Source of the DNA: Nocardiopsis sp. YSL2
GTDB lineage: Bacteria > Actinomycetota > Actinomycetes > Streptosporangiales > Streptosporangiaceae
Direction of reading: 5' to 3'
Length of the DNA stretch: 64,000 nucleotides
NCBI RefSeq assembly: GCF_030555055.1
Contig: NZ_JAMOAO010000001.1
Location: forward strand, 5,704,001-5,768,000
The translations under genes and the position numbers were made by a program. Positions within the stretch are counted from its first letter, which is position 1. Each line of letters begins with the position of its first letter. The notes beneath the pieces were generated by a model that made no database searches, was not told the origin of the DNA, and saw only the letters and a list, made by a program, of their open reading frames with translations. This document shows, piece by piece, positions 18,092 through 26,001 of this stretch.

Positions 18092-18105
18092 AGAACTAGA
18101 GTTCT
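18092..18105. promoter_or_regulatory. Palindrome upstream of SIP reductase
   Basis: AGAACTAGAGTTCT is an inverted repeat (AGAACT, 2 bases, AGTTCT), and another GTTCT lies just upstream at about 18080. The SIP gene reads away from it at 18047. A regulator binding site is plausible; the regulator is unknown and the site does not resemble an IdeR/DmdR box. Confidence 0.4.
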
Positions 18106-18163
18106 AGCAAGCAACTTCGCGGAAATGTCAAATCGGATCAGGCGAATTGTGGCGTGATCTACA

Positions 18164-19303
18164 TTACATTTTCCCTGCGGAAAGGGCGGATTCCTTCCCC
18201 GGGCGGTCCGGGCGGAACAGGGCCAGGTCCAGTCCCACGTCCTCCCCCAGTGCCAGCCGGGCCGCCACGAGCCCCTGGTAGGGGCCGAACGTCAGCCCTT
18301 CCGATCCCAGCCCGGTGGCCACCACCACACCCGGTAGCCGGTCGACGGTGCCCAGCAACTGCTGTCCGTCGTGCGTGCCCGGACGGAATCCCACCCGGGT
18401 CTCCACCACGGTGGCCTCGCTCAGGCCGGGCAGGACCTCCACCGCGGTCGCGAGGTTGTGCAGCAGGCCCGACGCGGTCACCCGACGGTCGAACCCCGCG
18501 TCCGGTTCCACCGTGCCGCCCGTGACGACCCGGTCCGGTCCGAACGCGGACACGAAGTAGCCGCGCTCACCGAAGCGCACCACCGGCCAGGCACGGGTGT
18601 CCGTGCCGGGCAGGGCGAAGTGCGTCATCTGCCCGCGCACCGGGAAGACCGGCAACTCCACCCCGGCCACGGCCAGCAGGCGCGCCGACCAGGCGCCGGC
18701 CGCCACGACCACCACCGGCGCCTCCAGCTCCTCCGCTCCCACGTGTACGCCCGTCACCCGGTGCCCGTTCCACACCAGGCGCGCGTCGCCCTTGTAGTAG
18801 CGCAGGCCGCGCTCCTCGGCCGCGTTGAACAGGGCGGCCCTGGCCGAACGGCCGTTCAGGCGGGCCATCCCCTCGATGTACACACCGCCGTAGGGTTCCG
18901 GAACCAGCGGGAAGCGCACGCGCGGCTCCCCCGGCGCCAGGCGCTCCACCCGGCCCATCGTCGCGAACTCCGGGCGCTCGGCCAAGGTGCTCATCAGGTC
19001 GTACCCGGCGTCGTCGCCCTCCCGGTCCACCGACATCCCGCCGACCACCTCATAGCCGGGGGCCTGGCCGTCCTCGGCGAGCTCGGCCATCAGGCGCGGG
19101 TAGTGCTCGGCCGCCCGCGCCTTGAAGTCCCACACCGGCGGCGCGTCCCACGGCAAGGGCCAGGGGAAGACGACTCCCGTCCCGGCTCCGGTGGCCTGGC
19201 CGGTGTGCGACGCGTCCACCAGCGCCGTGGACACGCCCTTGCGCGCCAGGTGGAACGCCGCGCTCACCCCTACGATCCCGCCGCCGACCACGATCACGTC
19301 CAT
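18164..19303 (-). CDS. FAD-dependent oxidoreductase, DAO family
   Basis: A D-amino-acid-oxidase-fold flavoenzyme of 379 aa. The Rossmann FAD motif VVGGGIVGVSAA is at residues 6-17, followed by the acidic VDAS end of strand 2. Family motifs further on are AGAWSARLL, VFPVRGQMTHF and the C-terminal GVVVATGLGSEGLTFGP, which closes the FAD site. Members oxidise amines or amino acids (glycine, sarcosine, D-amino acids). No covalent-FAD cysteine is evident. The ATG at 19303 starts directly at the Rossmann strand; upstream codons are unlike the family. It is divergent from an amidinohydrolase, so a link to methylated-arginine or amine breakdown is possible but only inferred. Confidence 0.85.
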   Translation of the reverse strand: MDVIVVGGGIVGVSAAFHLARKGVSTALVDASHTGQATGAGTGVVFPWPLPWDAPPVWDFKARAAEHYPRLMAELAEDGQAPGYEVVGGMSVDREGDDAGYDLMSTLAERPEFATMGRVERLAPGEPRVRFPLVPEPYGGVYIEGMARLNGRSARAALFNAAEERGLRYYKGDARLVWNGHRVTGVHVGAEELEAPVVVVAAGAWSARLLAVAGVELPVFPVRGQMTHFALPGTDTRAWPVVRFGERGYFVSAFGPDRVVTGGTVEPDAGFDRRVTASGLLHNLATAVEVLPGLSEATVVETRVGFRPGTHDGQQLLGTVDRLPGVVVATGLGSEGLTFGPYQGLVAARLALGEDVGLDLALFRPDRPGKESALSAGKM

Positions 19304-19425
19304 GCCACCACCCTGCCCCGGCCGGGCCCCGGGAACAAGCCGGACGACCCGCGTGCCGTAACCGGGAACCGGGTAGGGAGTGGCGATACGTTGTGCACTT
19401 CCCACACCCCGCCCCTGGAGGTCGC

Positions 19426-20217
19426 GTGGACGGATACACCTACTACGGGGTCGCGCTGATGCGTCGGCCCGGCCCCGCTCTGGACCAGGGCATCGTGACC
19501 CACATCCCCCGGTCCCCGGTCGATCCCGTGCTGGCCGCACGGCAGTACGCGATCTACCAGGAGACGGTCGCCTCGGCCGGTTGGCGGGTGTACGAGGTGG
19601 ATCCGGCGCCCGAGCACCCCGACGCGGTGTTCGTGGAGGACACCCTGGTGGTGTGCGAGGGCCTGGCGGTCGTGACCCGGCCCGGGGCCGGCGAGCGGCG
19701 CGGGGAAGTCGCCGGGGCGGAGGCGGCCGCCCGTGCCCTGGGCCTGCGGGTGGAGCACGTCACCGCACCGGGCACTCTGGAGGGCGGCGACGTGCTCCAG
19801 GTGGGCGCGTCCGTCTACGTGGGCCTCGGCGGTCGCACCAACGCCGCGGGCGCCGACCAGCTCGAAGCGCTCCTGGCCCCGCTGGGCCGCAAGGTGGAGC
19901 GGGTCGCCCTGCGCGAGGTCCTGCATCTGAAGTCGGCGGTGACCGCGCTGCCCGACGGCACCCTGATCGGCCTTCCGGAGCTGGTGGACAGCGGCGTGCT
20001 GCCACCGATGCGCCGGGCGCCGGAGGAGGGCGGCGCCCACGTGCTCCCGCTGGGCGGACGGGACGTCCTGGTCAGCGCGTCCGCGCCCGGGACCATCCAC
20101 GAACTCACCGCCGAGCACTGGCGCGTGCTGCCGGTGGACATCTCCGAGTTCGAGAAGCTGGAGGCGTGCGTGACCTGCCTGAGCGTGCTGGTCCCCGACC
20201 TCGGCGACCGCGGCTGA
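19426..20217 (+). CDS. ddaH: Dimethylarginine dimethylaminohydrolase (DDAH)-type amidinohydrolase
   Basis: A guanidino-group-modifying enzyme of 263 aa. Substrate and catalytic residues can be placed: Glu71-Asp72 (VEDT), GTLEGGDVL at 116-124, catalytic His167 in LHLKSAV, and nucleophile Cys251 in the C-terminal VTCLSVL. DDAH enzymes convert methylated arginines to citrulline plus methylamines; arginine deiminases are longer (about 410 aa), so DDAH is preferred. The start is GTG at 19426, with GGAG 5 bases upstream. It is divergent from the DAO oxidase. A 13-bp stem terminator follows. Substrate specificity is inferred from family length and motifs. Confidence 0.88.
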   Translation: MDGYTYYGVALMRRPGPALDQGIVTHIPRSPVDPVLAARQYAIYQETVASAGWRVYEVDPAPEHPDAVFVEDTLVVCEGLAVVTRPGAGERRGEVAGAEAAARALGLRVEHVTAPGTLEGGDVLQVGASVYVGLGGRTNAAGADQLEALLAPLGRKVERVALREVLHLKSAVTALPDGTLIGLPELVDSGVLPPMRRAPEEGGAHVLPLGGRDVLVSASAPGTIHELTAEHWRVLPVDISEFEKLEACVTCLSVLVPDLGDRG

Positions 20218-20220
20218 GCG

Positions 20221-20254
20221 CCGTCGGGGCCGCTCTCGGCGGCGGCCCCGACGG
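20221..20254 (+). terminator. 13-bp hairpin terminator after ddaH
   Basis: CCGTCGGGGCCGC and GCGGCCCCGACGG form a perfect stem with an 8-base loop, starting 4 bp after the stop of the DDAH gene. No T-run follows. Confidence 0.7.
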
Positions 20255-20335
20255 ATCAGGTCCCCGACGCAGTTCCGCGAGGAACTCGCGCACGTCCGCC
20301 ACCAGCAGGTCGGCGCCGCCGTCGCACTCCTGCGC

Positions 20336-20364
20336 GGGTGAAGGACACTGGCTGTCCTCCACCC
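20336..20364 (+). promoter_or_regulatory. Operator candidate before WYL regulator
   Basis: Two 12-bp arms, GGGTGAAGGACA and TGTCCTCCACCC, form an inverted repeat with one mismatch around a 5-base centre. It ends 17 bp before the ATG of the WYL-family regulator. YafY-type regulators commonly bind their own promoters, so autoregulation is likely. Confidence 0.6.
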
Positions 20365-20381
20365 CTGTCAGACTGCGGTGC

Positions 20382-21341
20382 ATGAAAGCGACCTCGGCAC
20401 GCCTGCTGCGCCTGTTGTCCCTGCTCCAGACCCGGAAGGACTGGCCCGGGGCCGAGCTCTCCGACCGGCTGGAGGTCAGCCCGCGCACCGTGCGCCGCGA
20501 CGTGGACCGGCTGCGCGAACTCGGCTACCCCATCCGGGCCACGATGGGCACCGGGGGCGGCTACCAGCTGGGGGCGGGGGCCACCCTGCCCCCGCTGCTC
20601 CTGGACGACGAGGAGGCCGTCGCGGTCGCCGTGGGCCTGCGCACGGCCGCGCAGGGCGGGGTGTCGGGGATCGAGGAGACCTCCGTGCGCGCCCTGGCCA
20701 AGCTCCTGCAGGTGCTTCCCTCGCGACTGCGCCGCCGCGTGGACGCCGTGGGATCGTTCACGGTCCCCATGCCCAGCGGCGGGCCCACGGTCGACTCCGA
20801 CACCCTGACCCTGGTCGCCTCGGCCTGCCGGGACAGCGAGGTCCTGCGCTTCGACTACGAGAGCTCAGACGGCACCGCCTCCCGCCGGATCGTGGAACCG
20901 CACCGGCTCGTCGCACGGGGCCGGCGCTGGTACCTGGTGGCGTGGGACACCGCCCGCGACGACTGGCGGACCTTCCGCGTGGACCGGATGGAGCCGCTCG
21001 CGCTCACGGGTCCGCGCGTGCCTCCCCGCGACCCGCCCGAACAGGGGGTGGCGACGTACCTGGCCGAGCGGATGAACGTGCACATGTGGCCGCACAGGGC
21101 GCGGGTGCGGCTGTTCGTGCCCGCGCGGGAGGCCCAGCGCAGGATCGGGTCGGGCTACGGGCGCGTCGAGCCGGTCGACGAGCACTCGTGCGTGCTGCTG
21201 TGCGCCGGGGACTCCCTGTTCTACATGGCCTGCTACCTGGGCATGCTCGACATGGACATGGAGGTCGAGGAGCCCGGGGAGCTGCGCGAGCACATGGCCC
21301 GCCTGTCCACCCGCTTCCAGCGCGCCGCCGAGGGCGACTGA
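20382..21341 (+). CDS. YafY/WYL-domain transcriptional regulator
   Basis: A 319-aa regulator with an N-terminal winged helix (LLRLLSLLQTRKDWPGAELSD, recognition helix SPRTVRRDVDRLRELGY) and a central WYL domain beginning near residue 140. The WYL signature appears as GRRWYLVAWDTARDDWRTFRVDRM. A C-terminal WCX region follows (RVRLFVPAREAQRRI). WYL domains bind nucleic acid or small ligands and control stress, defence or metabolic genes. The ATG at 20382 is the first in frame that starts the winged helix. An operator-like repeat sits immediately upstream. The gene next door gives no clear target. Confidence 0.9.
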   Translation: MKATSARLLRLLSLLQTRKDWPGAELSDRLEVSPRTVRRDVDRLRELGYPIRATMGTGGGYQLGAGATLPPLLLDDEEAVAVAVGLRTAAQGGVSGIEETSVRALAKLLQVLPSRLRRRVDAVGSFTVPMPSGGPTVDSDTLTLVASACRDSEVLRFDYESSDGTASRRIVEPHRLVARGRRWYLVAWDTARDDWRTFRVDRMEPLALTGPRVPPRDPPEQGVATYLAERMNVHMWPHRARVRLFVPAREAQRRIGSGYGRVEPVDEHSCVLLCAGDSLFYMACYLGMLDMDMEVEEPGELREHMARLSTRFQRAAEGD

Positions 21342-21581
21342 CGTACGGATCCGCAGCCGGGCCTCGGTGGGGTCGGTGCCGATGGGGCGGGGCCGCTCGA
21401 TCTTGAGGCGGCCGTGGTGGATACCGGTCGGCACGTGGCACTTCTTCGCCGGATCCAGCCCGTACGCGTGGACGACGGGAGCAGCCACCGGGCCCCTCCG
21501 TTCGGGCGAAGTCCACTCCATGGGCCACGCGAGGCGCTACGTTGGGGAGTCATTCAGTTCCAAAGAGTGACGTTAGTTGGT

Positions 21582-22508
21582 GTGCACGTGCCCAGCCCGA
21601 CCCGACTCCAGTACCCGGACCTGCACGATCTCAGTTCTCCCCCCGTCATCAGTGACCTCTGCGCCGGGTACCGCCTCGCCCGGTGGGACTCCCCCGCCGA
21701 TCTGGCCCCCGGCTGCCGCGACCGCCTCCACCACATCCTGCGCGACCTGGCCGCCCGCGCCTTCGCCGCCGACCACTCCGGCTACTGGCGCGGCCGTGTC
21801 GACGCGGGCTTCTTCGACCAGATCTCCACACTGGCCCTCATCCTGGGCCCCGACGGCGCTCCCGTGGGCTGGGGCGGCTACCACCGCCGCCGTTTCGCCG
21901 GCCGCCGCGCCCTGTACCTGGACGCCGCCGGTGTCGTCCCCGCCCACCGACGCTTCGGCCTCTCCGCCGCCCTCATGAGCCACTTCCTGTCCCGGGAGGT
22001 CCTCACACACCCGCTCTCCCCCACCTACGTGGTGCTGCGCACCCGCCACCCCGCCGTCTACTCGGCCTGGCGCGACGGACTGGGGCGGAACCGCGTCCAC
22101 CCGCACCGCGACCGGCCCCTCCCCGTTCGGATCCGACGCCTGGCGGGGGACGCGGCCGCGTGGCTGGGCGACGGGCCGCGCCTGGACCCCGACACCCTGC
22201 TCGTGCGCGACGCCTACCGCATGTTCGACGGCGACATCTACGGCGTGCGGCCCCGCAGCGGGGACGAGCGTCTGGACGCGTACTTCGAACGCGAGATCGG
22301 CCCCAAGGACGCCCTGCTCGTGGTGGCGCGGATCAGCGTGCCCGCCCTGGCCCGGGTCCTGGTGGGCCGGGCACTGGCACGGCGGCGGTCGGCGGGCCGC
22401 CCTCCGTCGGGAGGGCGGCCCCGGATCGCGACGCGCGACGACGGCGTGCGCCGCAGCGTGCCCACCGGCGCCGGGGCGGGCGGGATCATCCCAGGGGGAC
22501 GGCCTTGA
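21582..22508 (+). CDS. GNAT-like protein of unknown function
   Basis: A 308-aa protein whose middle resembles an acetyltransferase fold: LALILGPDGAPVGWGGYHRRRF, then LYLDAAGVVPAHRRFGLSAALMSHFL, which has the position of the acetyl-CoA loop but not the full R/Q-x-x-G-x-G motif. The C-terminus is a basic, Gly/Arg-rich tail. I do not recognise a named family. The start is uncertain: GTG codons at 21582 and 21588 are in frame and neither has a strong ribosome site. It ends 23 bp inside the 3' end of the convergent Gfo/Idh/MocA gene. Confidence 0.6.
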   Translation: MHVPSPTRLQYPDLHDLSSPPVISDLCAGYRLARWDSPADLAPGCRDRLHHILRDLAARAFAADHSGYWRGRVDAGFFDQISTLALILGPDGAPVGWGGYHRRRFAGRRALYLDAAGVVPAHRRFGLSAALMSHFLSREVLTHPLSPTYVVLRTRHPAVYSAWRDGLGRNRVHPHRDRPLPVRIRRLAGDAAAWLGDGPRLDPDTLLVRDAYRMFDGDIYGVRPRSGDERLDAYFEREIGPKDALLVVARISVPALARVLVGRALARRRSAGRPPSGGRPRIATRDDGVRRSVPTGAGAGGIIPGGRP

Positions 22509-23502
22509 CGGTGGGCGCGCTGTAGACCAGCCCTCCCACGTCGCGGACCTGGTCCATCAGCCGGGCCAGGTGCAGGCTCTCCGCCCAGGGCATGTCCGGG
22601 CTCTGCCGTTCACCGGCGGCCAGGCAGCGGGCGACCTCGTCGGCCTCGAACTCGTAGCCGTTGGCGCGGAACGGCTCGTGCAGCGGTTCGGGTTCATGGC
22701 CGTCGCGGTGCAGGACGGCCTCGGTGCCGGCCCAGAACGTCGGCATCTCGATCCACCCCCGAGACCCGGCCAGCACGGCCCGGTTGGGCAGGGTACGGCG
22801 CGAGGCGCACGACACACTGGCGGTGCCGCCGTTCTGTCCGCGCAGCAGCACCGTGGTCTGGACGTCGACCATCCGGTCGGGCGAGAGCTCACGGGTGGCG
22901 CCCACCACGGTCAGCTCGCCCAGGAAGTGCGAGGCCAGCGCCAGCGGGTACACGCCCAGGTCCAGCAGCGCGCCGCCTCCGAGGTCGGCGTTGAAGAGCC
23001 GGTGGTCGGGGTCGTAGGGGGCGTTGAAGCCGAACTCGGCCGAGATCCACCCCACCTCGCCGAGGGCGCCGTCGGCGACCAGGTCGCGCACCCGCCGGTA
23101 GAGCGGCAGGTAGCGCGTCCACATCGCCTCCATGAGGAAGCGGTCGTTGTCGCGGGCCGCCTCGACCATCTGCGACACCTGGAGGGCGTTCATCGCCATG
23201 GGCTTCTCGACCAGCACGTGCTTGCCGGCCTTCAGGCACAGCAGTGCGGCCTCCTGGTGCCAGGGGTGGGGCGTGGCGATGTAGACGACGTCCACGTCGG
23301 GGCTGTGCGCCAGCTCCTCGTAGCTGCCGTACCGGCCGGGCACGTCCCAGGCGTCGGCGAACTCCTCGGCCCGTTCCAGGGTCCGCGAACCCACCGCGAC
23401 GGCGCGCGACGAGGAGGAGGCCCGCAGGCCTTCGAGGAAGGAGTGGGCGATTCCGCCGGTGCCGAGCACGCCCCAGCGCGGTCCACCGTTGTCATGTGTC
23501 AT
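22486..23502 (-). CDS. Gfo/Idh/MocA-family oxidoreductase
   Basis: An NAD(P)-dependent sugar or polyol dehydrogenase-type protein of 338 aa. The Rossmann motif GTGGIA is at 14-19 and the family's catalytic EKP at 99-101. The C-terminal half carries GGGALLDLGVYPLALASHFLG, the helix with the substrate-side Asp and His/Tyr region. Similarity is closest to the dimeric dihydrodiol dehydrogenase/xylose dehydrogenase-like group by the WTRYLP and LLDLGVYP features, but the substrate is not fixed. It starts at ATG 23502. It is monocistronic and overlaps the convergent GNAT-like gene at its 3' end. Confidence 0.88.
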   Translation of the reverse strand: MTHDNGGPRWGVLGTGGIAHSFLEGLRASSSSRAVAVGSRTLERAEEFADAWDVPGRYGSYEELAHSPDVDVVYIATPHPWHQEAALLCLKAGKHVLVEKPMAMNALQVSQMVEAARDNDRFLMEAMWTRYLPLYRRVRDLVADGALGEVGWISAEFGFNAPYDPDHRLFNADLGGGALLDLGVYPLALASHFLGELTVVGATRELSPDRMVDVQTTVLLRGQNGGTASVSCASRRTLPNRAVLAGSRGWIEMPTFWAGTEAVLHRDGHEPEPLHEPFRANGYEFEADEVARCLAAGERQSPDMPWAESLHLARLMDQVRDVGGLVYSAPTVKAVPLG

Positions 23503-23630
23503 GGAGGCATCCTAAAAAGACGGTCATCTCGGGGTCGAGGCGGACCCGGTCCTCGGTTTCCGGCCCCTTGGACCGTACGGTGTCGGGGAAGACGCGAATG
23601 CCGCACGCGCGGGTCACCGAAGGAGGAGGA

Positions 23631-24014
23631 ATGTCGGACACGCTCGCCCAGAGAATGGGAGTGCAGCCCGGCGACCGGCTGCTCGTCCTCAACGCGCCCG
23701 AACGCTACCTGCGGCTGCTCGACCCTCCGGCCGACATCCACATCGACCTCGGCCCCATCGAGGGCGCCGAGTACGACGACATCCACCTGTTCGCCCTGGA
23801 CCGGGGGACGGTCGACCGCGAGACCCCTCGCGTGTGGGAGATCATGGGCCCGCGCACCCGTCTGTGGATCTGCTACCCCCAGCGCGGCGGCACCATCATC
23901 ACCGACCTGGCCGCGGACAAGGGCTGGGACCTGCTCGTCGACGCCGGCTGGCGCAGCACCGTCCAGGTACCGATCGACTCGGACTGGGCGGCACTGCGCT
24001 TCGAGCGCGGCTGA
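23631..24014 (+). CDS. Small DUF3052-like protein
   Basis: A 127-aa acidic soluble protein. It opens with LAQRMGVQPGDRLLVLNAPERYLRLL and contains TRLWICYPQRGG and a C-terminal KGWDLLVDAGWRSTVQVPIDSDWAALRFER. The GVxPG start and DWxxLRF end resemble DUF3052 proteins, whose function is unknown, but the match is only by eye. The ATG at 23631 has AGGAGGAGGA immediately upstream, a very strong ribosome site; an earlier in-frame ATG at 23598 lacks one. It is followed by a duplicated terminator. Confidence 0.65.
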   Translation: MSDTLAQRMGVQPGDRLLVLNAPERYLRLLDPPADIHIDLGPIEGAEYDDIHLFALDRGTVDRETPRVWEIMGPRTRLWICYPQRGGTIITDLAADKGWDLLVDAGWRSTVQVPIDSDWAALRFERG

Positions 24015-24155
24015 AGCGTGATCCGCGGCTGCGGGTTCCGGGACGCCGCCCGGGGCCGATCGGCCACGCCCGAGTGTCCATCCGCGAACCCATCGCCCAT
24101 GGCACCGCAGCGAGAACGAAGCCCGTCGCCGGTCCCCTGCGGCCCGGCGTCGTGC

Positions 24156-24255
24156 GGATCTGGAGAACACCGGTGTGGGGCCGTCCGGAGACGGCCCCAC
24201 AGCGAGGATCTGGAGAACACCGGTGTGGGGCCGTCCGGAGACGGCCCCACAGCGA
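24156..24255. repeat. Perfect 50-bp tandem duplication
   Basis: The 50 bases at 24156-24205 are repeated exactly at 24206-24255. Each copy contains a complete hairpin. The repeat is in the gap between two convergent genes and is most simply a recent duplication of a terminator. Two copies and no spacer argue against a CRISPR array. Confidence 0.95.
24174..24251. terminator. Two identical tandem hairpin terminators
   Basis: In each 50-bp unit a 12-bp arm (TGTGGGGCCGTC) pairs with its exact complement around a CGGA loop: 24174-24201 and 24224-24251. They lie between the plus-strand DUF3052-like gene and the minus-strand DUF4097 gene and are symmetrical, so they can stop transcription from both sides. 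Confidence 0.75.
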
Positions 24256-24286
24256 TTCGGATCCGAGTGCCCCGCCACGGTGGCCG

Positions 24287-25255
24287 TCAGTCCACCGTGA
24301 GGGAACCGCTGACGGAGTTCGCGTCGATGTGCGATGCCGCGTCAGGTGAGGTGTCCACTCCGAGGGAGCGGTCGCCGGAGACGGACTCGCCGGTGATCCG
24401 GTACGTGCCGTCGGGGACCTCCACGTCGCTGCTGCCGCTGACGGTCTCCAAGGAGAGCAGGTCGAAGGCGTCCTCGGTGGTGACCGCGATGCTTCCCGAG
24501 GTCGTGGACACCTCCGCCGTCGTGAATCCCCCGCCCACGGACACGGAGCCGCTCGTGGACTCGGCCTCGACCACGTCCGCGCTGAACTCCGACAGGTCGA
24601 GCCTGCCCGAGACCGTGGACACGTCCAGGCTCGCGCCGGAGCCCTCGGCGGTGACGGACCCGCTGGTGGTCTCGACGTCCACCGCCCCCTCCACACCGGC
24701 CAGGTCCACCGCGCCGGCGGTCGACTCCACCGTCACGTCCCCGGCATTGCCGTCCACGTTCACGTTCCCGCTGGTGGTGGACAGGTCGAGTACGCCGTCG
24801 ACGTTGCTGACGGTGATCGGTCCGCTGCGGGTCTCGACGGAGACGGCCGTGCCCTCGGGGATCGCGATCGTGTAGTCCACCTCGCACTGGCCGATGAACG
24901 GGACCCCCTCGCAGTGGGCCTGCACGTTCACCCTCCCCTCGTCCTCCTCCACCTCGTCCACGGGCTCCTTCAGGGGAGAGCCGTGCATCTGCCGTTCCAG
25001 GACCATCTCCGGGCCGGCCCCGCCGGTGACCTCCACCGCGCCGTCGGTCTCGTTCTCGATCTCCACCGCGGAGGGCGCGTCGAAGGTCTCGACCTGGCTC
25101 CCGCGGTCCAGGCCCACCCGGCCCAGGACCGAGACGGCCGTCATCACGCCCACGGCGGCCACGAGGACCAGCCCCAGGACCAGCCACAGCCCCACGCGCG
25201 AGCGGCGGGGCTCCTTGCTCGACGAGGCGTACAGGCCCCGTGCCTTGAAAGTCAC
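24287..25255 (-). CDS. Membrane-anchored DUF4097 (adhesin-like) protein
   Basis: A 322-aa protein with a basic cytoplasmic N-terminus, one membrane helix at about residues 21-43 and a long extracellular domain. From about 120 on it is a repeating beta-solenoid-like array: strands of 8-10 residues alternate with TTSGS, VSGS or STSGS turns, as in DUF4097 proteins. Such proteins often sit in operons with cell-envelope sensor systems (LiaFSR/VraSR type). The GTG at 25255 has GAGAGG 6 bases upstream; the open frame continues further up only as an out-of-frame reading of the response regulator gene. It is the last gene of a kinase-regulator-DUF4097 operon and may be its output or feedback sensor. 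Confidence 0.8.
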   Translation of the reverse strand: MTFKARGLYASSSKEPRRSRVGLWLVLGLVLVAAVGVMTAVSVLGRVGLDRGSQVETFDAPSAVEIENETDGAVEVTGGAGPEMVLERQMHGSPLKEPVDEVEEDEGRVNVQAHCEGVPFIGQCEVDYTIAIPEGTAVSVETRSGPITVSNVDGVLDLSTTSGNVNVDGNAGDVTVESTAGAVDLAGVEGAVDVETTSGSVTAEGSGASLDVSTVSGRLDLSEFSADVVEAESTSGSVSVGGGFTTAEVSTTSGSIAVTTEDAFDLLSLETVSGSSDVEVPDGTYRITGESVSGDRSLGVDTSPDAASHIDANSVSGSLTVD

Positions 25256-25299
25256 GTCGTTCCTCTCCCGAAGGCTCGCGCCTCCTGACTGGTCGTCGG

Positions 25300-26001
25300 T
25301 CACGGCTGGTCGGAGCCGCGCAGATAGCGCAGGACCGCCTGGACCCTGCGGTGGTCGTGGTCGTCCTGGCCGAGGTCGAGCTTGGTGAAGATGGAGCGGA
25401 TGTGCTTCTCCACGGCCCGTTCGGTGACCGTGAGCCGCGCCGCGATGCCCGCGTTGTTCAGCCCTTCGGCCATGACCTCCAGGACTTCGGCCTCGCGGGG
25501 CGAGAGCCGCTCCAGGGCGCTGTCGCGGCGGCGGCTGAGCAGCTGCGTGACCACCTCGGGGTCGATCGCGGCGCCGCCTCCGGCCACCCGCTTGAGCACG
25601 GCCAGGAACTCGTCGATGTCGGCCACGCGGTCCTTGAGCAGGTAGCCGACCTTCGTGGACCCCCCGCCCAGCAGTTCGGCGGCGTAGCGGCTCACCACGT
25701 GCTGGGACAGCAGCAGGACGGCCACCTCGGGGTGCTCCCGGCGGATCCGCACGCCCGCCTGGATGCCCTCCTCGGAGAACGTGGGCGGCATCCGGATGTC
25801 GACCAGGCACAGGTCGACGTCGGGGTGCTCCTCCACGGACTTCAGCAGGGCGTCGGCGTCGCCGACCTGGTCGACGATCTCGACCCCCGAGTCCTCCAGC
25901 AGCCGCGCCATGCCGCTGCGCAGCAGGACCGAGTCCTCGGCGATGATGACGCGCGGTCCGGCCGCGTCCTCCTGCGTGCTCGACACGCTGTGCACGGTCA
26001 T
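25300..26001 (-). CDS. NarL/LuxR-family response regulator
   Basis: A two-component response regulator of about 233 aa. The receiver domain has the acidic pocket (AED) near residue 21 and phospho-acceptor Asp68 in CLVDIRMPP. The output domain is a LuxR helix-turn-helix (LSPREAEVLEVMAEGLNNAGIAARLTVTERAVEKHI). The start given is an ATG at 26001 that overlaps the kinase stop as ATGA, implying translational coupling. An ATG at 26010 and a GTG at 25995, which has GGGAGG at ideal spacing, are alternatives. It is transcribed with the upstream kinase and the downstream DUF4097 gene. Confidence 0.9.
   Translation of the reverse strand: MTVHSVSSTQEDAAGPRVIIAEDSVLLRSGMARLLEDSGVEIVDQVGDADALLKSVEEHPDVDLCLVDIRMPPTFSEEGIQAGVRIRREHPEVAVLLLSQHVVSRYAAELLGGGSTKVGYLLKDRVADIDEFLAVLKRVAGGGAAIDPEVVTQLLSRRRDSALERLSPREAEVLEVMAEGLNNAGIAARLTVTERAVEKHIRSIFTKLDLGQDDHDHRRVQAVLRYLRGSDQP

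Noticed and set aside
18048..18163. IdeR/DmdR iron box before the SIP reductase
   Set aside because: No 19-bp TTAGGTTAGGCTAACCTAA-like palindrome is present; the dyad there has a different sequence.
21342..21581. A minus-strand gene ending inside the WYL regulator gene
   Set aside because: A frame of about 218 codons exists, but most of it is antisense to the WYL gene and the remainder matches nothing I recognise.
24156..24255. CRISPR array
   Set aside because: Only two directly abutting 50-bp copies, no spacers, no cas genes. Each copy is a terminator hairpin.
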